Shown here piece after piece: positions 59,863 to 64,000 of a stretch of DNA of 64,000 nucleotides. Source of the stretch: Clostridiales bacterium (lineage in GTDB: Bacteria > Bacillota > Clostridia > Christensenellales > Pumilibacteraceae); the NCBI GenBank assembly GCA_022508505.1, contig JAFLVC010000006.1, positions 62,001 to 126,000 of the forward strand, written 5' to 3'. Numbering within the stretch: the first letter of the stretch is position 1; every line of letters begins with the position of its first letter. The notes below the pieces were generated by a model. That model was given only the letters and a program-made list of their open reading frames with translations. It made no database searches and was not told the DNA's origin. A program made the position numbers and the translations under genes.

Positions 59863-60753
59863 CTATAGCTTATTTCTGTAATTGAACTTATTAAGGACTT
59901 GCTTTTTGCGTTGGGTGGTGACTTCTGTATAGATTTGGGTTGTAGCAATGCTTGCATGTCCGAGTATTTCTTGAACCGAACGAAGATCTGCGCCGTTGGC
60001 GAGTAGGTTGGTAGCAAAGGTATGGCGTAGATAATGCGGTGTAGAGTAAGTCCCGATTTTTGCTTTTTTTAAGTATTTCTTGTAGATGTATTCTATCCCG
60101 TGTATGCTTATGGGACGGCCGTACCGGTTGACAAAAAGTCCGTTACACCCATCTGAATTCTTGCGTTCTTTTAATAGCGCGACAATTCGGGTCCATGTAA
60201 TGGGAGAGGATATGTAGATAAGCCGTTGCTTGCGGCCCTTTCCGTGGATGAGCAAAGTGCGTTCGGAAACGATAATGTCGTTTAGTGTAATGGCAGCGGC
60301 TTCGCCGATGCGGATGTCGGTGCTTATAAGTAAATCGATTAGCGCCGCGTCGCGGGTGTATTCAGACTTGGCAAAACGAGAGAGGGAATCGAACTCAACA
60401 GAATCGAAGCAATTGAGAATTTTCGATACGTCTCTAACGGCAATGGTTTTTGGAAGCTTGCGCTCTTGCTTGAAACGAAATTTCAGTTTGGCAAAAGGTG
60501 AGCGGTCCATGACTTCGGTATCTACAAGATAGGAATAGAAACATTTTAGAGTAATTATCTTGCGTCGAATGGAAGTATCTTTGAGTTTAAGCTGAGAACT
60601 TAGATGCGAAATGAACGAGCAAATGTCCGGTTTTAAGATGTTTTGTTCAAAAGAAAAGAATTGATGCAGATCACTTTTGTAAGCGAATAGGGTTTTGACG
60701 GACAAGTTTTTAGTAGCTCGTAAGTAGCTGATGAATTTCGACAAATAGTCCAT
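59863..60753 (-). CDS. Tyrosine recombinase (XerC/XerD-like), second integrase
   Basis: This 296-residue recombinase is unrelated in detail to the prophage integrase. It has an N-terminal SAM-like domain (residues about 5-85) and a full catalytic set: Arg148 (STDIRIGEAAA), Lys172 (HGKGRKQR), His240 and Arg243 (TPHYLRHTFATNLL), His266 (ILGHAS) and Tyr275 (TQIYTEV). It looks like Xer or an integrative-element recombinase. It lies 253 bp beyond the prophage's right repeat, close to the tRNA fragment, and is divergent from the STAND gene 92 bp away. It may belong to a second element carrying that gene. Confidence 0.92.
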   Translation of the reverse strand: MDYLSKFISYLRATKNLSVKTLFAYKSDLHQFFSFEQNILKPDICSFISHLSSQLKLKDTSIRRKIITLKCFYSYLVDTEVMDRSPFAKLKFRFKQERKLPKTIAVRDVSKILNCFDSVEFDSLSRFAKSEYTRDAALIDLLISTDIRIGEAAAITLNDIIVSERTLLIHGKGRKQRLIYISSPITWTRIVALLKERKNSDGCNGLFVNRYGRPISIHGIEYIYKKYLKKAKIGTYSTPHYLRHTFATNLLANGADLRSVQEILGHASIATTQIYTEVTTQRKKQVLNKFNYRNKL

Positions 60754-60845
60754 GATTCCTCCAAAATGTAAAATTATCTATCTTACAGTATACCAAATTA
60801 GGGTGCAATGTACCTTACAATAACTTGTAATTATTTGGAGTAAAG

Positions 60846-63800
60846 ATGAAGCGATATTTTAGTGAGAAGTCGCCCAATATTCATTGGAAGTTAAATGAAA
60901 ATTTGGGAAATAGGTTTGAAGATTTAATAACAAATTTGATGATTGAACAATTAAAGAAATATCATCCTAATGTTATCGTACACCAAACACAGAGAAGTGC
61001 GGACGGCGGTAAAGACATAGTCGTAATTTCGAAAAAAGATAATTTAAATATATTGGGGCAAAAATTTATATTAAACGGAAAAAACGAGATAAAAATTTTT
61101 TTTGAATGTAAAAGCACTGACGATTCCGTTTTAAGTTATGATAAAGTCTGTTCCAGTTTTACCCGTGCCAAACATCAAAACATAGATTATTATGTTCTAG
61201 TTACCAATAGCACAATTTTACCGCAAGCTTTTTGGCTTATAGAAGATGATTTAAGCGCGAGTCATATAGCATTTAAGCTTATTGACAGCTTTTTGCTTGG
61301 AACATTTATTGCAGATTTTGCATCTCCAAATTCTAATAAAACAATTAAAAATCCTTACGATAAATCAAGCAAAGCTGATTTTTATTTTGAATATCAAGTA
61401 GATTCTTTTAAGGAACAACTCACAAATAAGTATGATATTTATATGCTATTGCGGAACTACTCAAGCAATAATAAATTATGTAAATTAAGATTAATGACAG
61501 ATGTTAATTGGTCAATAGATATAGATGAGATATCATTAGCAATTGAACCCAATGGATTCGCAATAAAAAAAATAACAGTTCAGCAAAATCATTTTGATGG
61601 TGTTCCTGATTTATTGTTTAAAGTTCAAGTTAATGGAACAGAATCCGATATTATGATAAACGGGATTGATGGCGATATAGTTTTCGATCCGCCATTTTTT
61701 GGAGAATCGCGCAAACTCCTAATAAATTCTTTATCCAATCAAATAAAAACTGGCGATACCCCGTCGGTAATATGTTTTTGGGGTGAAGCAGGGATAGGAA
61801 AGACACGGCTCGTTGAAGAGCTTATGTTAAAACTTAATGGAACACTATTTGATTTTTTTGAATGCAAATCGACAAGTGGGCAAAGATCAGAACAAAAGAT
61901 AATAAGGTTTTTAAATACAAAGAATTACATTCGTTCAGATGAAACTGGTGATTTTTCTACTATAATAAACAATTGCCATAACGAATACCGTCACGCAATA
62001 ATCTTCATCGATGATTTACATAATAGTTCCTCTGAATTTTTTGAGCAGATTAAGAAAATAAAACCGGCGTTAACAGATGTTACATTAATCATTTGTGGGC
62101 GCACAGATTTCGATATGGGGAATGTAGATTATTTGTCGTTTATAAAGTGGACAAAAGAAAAGATTAAGCACTGCTATGAGATTGACGGATTGAAAGATTC
62201 TGAAACTAAAAATATGATTAAAGCGATGGTCAATGGCGTTCCCGAATATGCGTTAAACAGACTACACAGATTGAGTATGAATAATCCATTATTTATTGTG
62301 CAATTTATTGAATACATGCTAGATGTTCGAATTGTCAAACTTATTAATCGCAATACCGTAGGTATCATCGATATAAATAGATTCCATGAAAAAGAATTCA
62401 TTCCTAAAAAAATCGAACACATCTATAAGCGAAGGATTGAAAACTTACTTAATGCTCCCGATGGTATAAATTTATTAAATTTTTTGTATAAATTAGCGCT
62501 TTGTAATGGTAAGTTCCAAAGAGTTGAATGCTACAAATATTTTGATTGTAACTATGATTATATAGATAAACTAAAAGAACATCGATTTATACAGAATGGT
62601 AAATATATATCATTTTTCCATGAAAGTTTTTTTCTGTACATTAAAAAACGCATAGAAAACGCGAGGAAATTACGTAAATCGTTAGCATCTGACATATTAG
62701 GAAAATATGATATTGAAAAGAAATTAAACAACTTTCTTCTGGGCCGCTTATGCGTTTATGCGAATAAAAATGAAACCGCTACAAATTACTTTGAGAATAT
62801 TATTTCTTGGATAGACAGAATTGATAATATATCTAATTTAAATGTTAATCTAGACTATTACGATTATTTATTTGATATTTTTGAATTATCAAGACAAAAT
62901 TTTTCATTTTATGAAATCGCGAAAAAGGCTTTGATTGCCCGTGTATATATCACATTACATCACTTTGCGCCTATCAATGCTGCGAACGAATGTGATATTG
63001 CAATATCTCTTATAAATAAATATAATTTATCTAATGACAAAAGAACTTTATTATCAATATTAGAATTAAAAGCACATGCTTTAATGAATGCAGGACTATA
63101 TGCTAATGGCGAAGCTCTGCTGAAAGAAATTCAAGTCAATTGGATCTTAGATAAAAAAATTTTAGACAACAAGACTTTGTTTGATATGTATGACCGACTT
63201 TCATCGGTTTATAGACACTTCAATCTTAAAGAACTTGCGATTAAATATAACGAACTATCAAGAGTATTAGCCGATGATCTCAATGATGCTCACTTGCAAA
63301 TGCTATCCAACAGAACGAAGTATAAAATACATTTGTATTTAGATAGAAATATAGCAGAGGAAAGCCTTAAAGAAACTAACGATTTAAACAAAATCACCCC
63401 GTTGCAGAGAATTAAAACAGATAACGATTTAGATTTATGTGGATTAAAGATTTTAAATAATAATAGTAACAACAATGATCAAATAATAGAAGAAATAAAA
63501 TTGCTGCATAATTATTCTGACAAGCAAGGCTTTAACCGAGCTAAAATACATTCATATTTTCTGTTGGCGGTTTGTTATTTATTAAAGGGTGACGAAAATT
63601 CGATAACAACAGCAGGCCAATATGTCGAAGAAGCAATCAATTTAAGCGCGACATTTGGCATTGTAGGCTACATGTGGAGATTGTACAATTTAGATGCGAT
63701 AATCAAAACCCGCTTAAATGCTGATTTTCAAGTAATACATAAAACATTCAACACGGTATTTGACATATTGCGGAATCGCGGTTTACTGTATATAGGCAAT

Positions 63801-64000
63801 TGCGACCTTACTCATGGAAATATTCTAGCCATTAGCAATTATGGTTTTCATTTGCAAGAGCAAAGATTTGAGTCTTTTTTCTATGAAAAGATGTCACTGA
63901 TAACTTTCAATATGCAAAATAGGTTATTATGCAAAATAGCGAAGAATGATGCGCATCCATTAAGCGAATATTTGGTTCAACAATATCAAAGAGCAAAGAA
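60846..64000 (+). CDS. Avs-like antiphage protein: PD-(D/E)XK nuclease + STAND NTPase + helical repeats (3' end outside window)
   Basis: The frame is open from ATG 60846 to the window edge (at least 1,051 codons). Residues about 15-130 form an Mrr-like PD-(D/E)XK nuclease: GNRFEDL (Glu25), ADGGKDIVVI (Asp57), FFECKS (Glu87-x-Lys89). A linker precedes a STAND/NACHT-type NTPase with Walker A GEAGIGKT (313-320), Walker B AIIFIDDLH (Asp389, Asp390), LIICGRTDF and NNPLFIVQFIEYM, then a winged-helix-like FFHESFFLYIKKRI. From about 610 onward it is alpha-helical and TPR-like. This is the Avs (AVAST) plan, where the C-terminal part senses phage proteins and the nuclease kills or cleaves DNA. Strong AT bias indicates transfer. 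Confidence 0.85.
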   Translation, partial: MKRYFSEKSPNIHWKLNENLGNRFEDLITNLMIEQLKKYHPNVIVHQTQRSADGGKDIVVISKKDNLNILGQKFILNGKNEIKIFFECKSTDDSVLSYDKVCSSFTRAKHQNIDYYVLVTNSTILPQAFWLIEDDLSASHIAFKLIDSFLLGTFIADFASPNSNKTIKNPYDKSSKADFYFEYQVDSFKEQLTNKYDIYMLLRNYSSNNKLCKLRLMTDVNWSIDIDEISLAIEPNGFAIKKITVQQNHFDGVPDLLFKVQVNGTESDIMINGIDGDIVFDPPFFGESRKLLINSLSNQIKTGDTPSVICFWGEAGIGKTRLVEELMLKLNGTLFDFFECKSTSGQRSEQKIIRFLNTKNYIRSDETGDFSTIINNCHNEYRHAIIFIDDLHNSSSEFFEQIKKIKPALTDVTLIICGRTDFDMGNVDYLSFIKWTKEKIKHCYEIDGLKDSETKNMIKAMVNGVPEYALNRLHRLSMNNPLFIVQFIEYMLDVRIVKLINRNTVGIIDINRFHEKEFIPKKIEHIYKRRIENLLNAPDGINLLNFLYKLALCNGKFQRVECYKYFDCNYDYIDKLKEHRFIQNGKYISFFHESFFLYIKKRIENARKLRKSLASDILGKYDIEKKLNNFLLGRLCVYANKNETATNYFENIISWIDRIDNISNLNVNLDYYDYLFDIFELSRQNFSFYEIAKKALIARVYITLHHFAPINAANECDIAISLINKYNLSNDKRTLLSILELKAHALMNAGLYANGEALLKEIQVNWILDKKILDNKTLFDMYDRLSSVYRHFNLKELAIKYNELSRVLADDLNDAHLQMLSNRTKYKIHLYLDRNIAEESLKETNDLNKITPLQRIKTDNDLDLCGLKILNNNSNNNDQIIEEIKLLHNYSDKQGFNRAKIHSYFLLAVCYLLKGDENSITTAGQYVEEAINLSATFGIVGYMWRLYNLDAIIKTRLNADFQVIHKTFNTVFDILRNRGLLYIGNCDLTHGNILAISNYGFHLQEQRFESFFYEKMSLITFNMQNRLLCKIAKNDAHPLSEYLVQQYQRAK

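Noticed and set aside
59699-59881. 60-codon plus-strand ORF between attR and the second recombinase
   Set aside because: It overlaps the recombinase 3' end, has no ribosome binding site at either possible start and no recognisable feature.

Overview
The window is a bacterial chromosome segment, most likely from an anaerobic Bacillota (Clostridia) lineage of the gut-commensal kind. The evidence is a Clostridia-type S10-spc-alpha ribosomal order (secY-adk-map-KOW protein-infA-rpmJ-rpsM-rpsK-rpsD-rpoA-rplQ), a zinc-type S14, strong AGGAGG ribosome binding sites, an oxygen-sensitive radical-SAM NrdG-type activase, a secreted pullulanase and several large 'B-repeat' lipoproteins. The lineage is inferred. 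No rRNA or marker comparison was possible.

Layout: 1-13568 is the 3' part of the ribosomal super-operon, from a truncated rplB to rplQ. 13.6-24.3 kb is host accessory DNA: a lipoprotein, a DegT-like protein, an NrdG-like activase, a run of small enzymes (Nudix, methyltransferase, SdpI-like, ASCH, TIGR04076-like, GNAT, CrtO-like) and a Gln/Ala-rich 29-residue-repeat protein. 24.4-34.2 kb is carbohydrate and envelope metabolism: an FN3-like lipoprotein with a pullulanase, a GH78-like glycosidase, and a GT28 glycolipid synthase coupled to a PlsC-like acyltransferase. 34.3-35.7 kb has an orphan ParA and a broken DUF559 endonuclease. 35.8-48.1 kb is an array of four lipoproteins. The last three carry InlB-type B-repeats and each follows the same promoter plus a conserved leader RNA that ends in a terminator-like hairpin. 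48.5-50.5 kb is rplM-rpsI-DUF2804, followed by tRNA-Ser(GGA).

The 3' end of tRNA-Ser is the left end of an 8,918-bp integrated element bounded by 59-bp direct repeats (50634-50692 and 59552-59610). It encodes a tyrosine integrase, a Cro/CI-type repressor with three operators, a rolling-circle HUH initiator, a Zot-like morphogenesis ATPase and two large membrane-anchored surface proteins. This is an inovirus-like (filamentous phage) prophage. Just beyond its right repeat lie a second, unrelated tyrosine recombinase and the first 1,051 codons of a very AT-rich gene: an N-terminal PD-(D/E)XK (Mrr-like) nuclease, a STAND/NACHT-type NTPase and helical repeats. That is the architecture of Avs-type antiphage sensors, so tRNA-Ser looks like an integration hotspot that has accumulated a prophage and a defence gene.

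The host intergenic spaces hold several dispersed repeat families: GGGGAG/CTCCCC palindromes, 'TCCTGAGC' repeats, a GCGCGAG terminator family and 'CCCCTTTCGGCGCT' repeats. The most novel-looking items are the three-copy leader RNA family, the Avs-like nuclease-STAND protein, and the compact inovirus control region with an apparently leaderless repressor mRNA.
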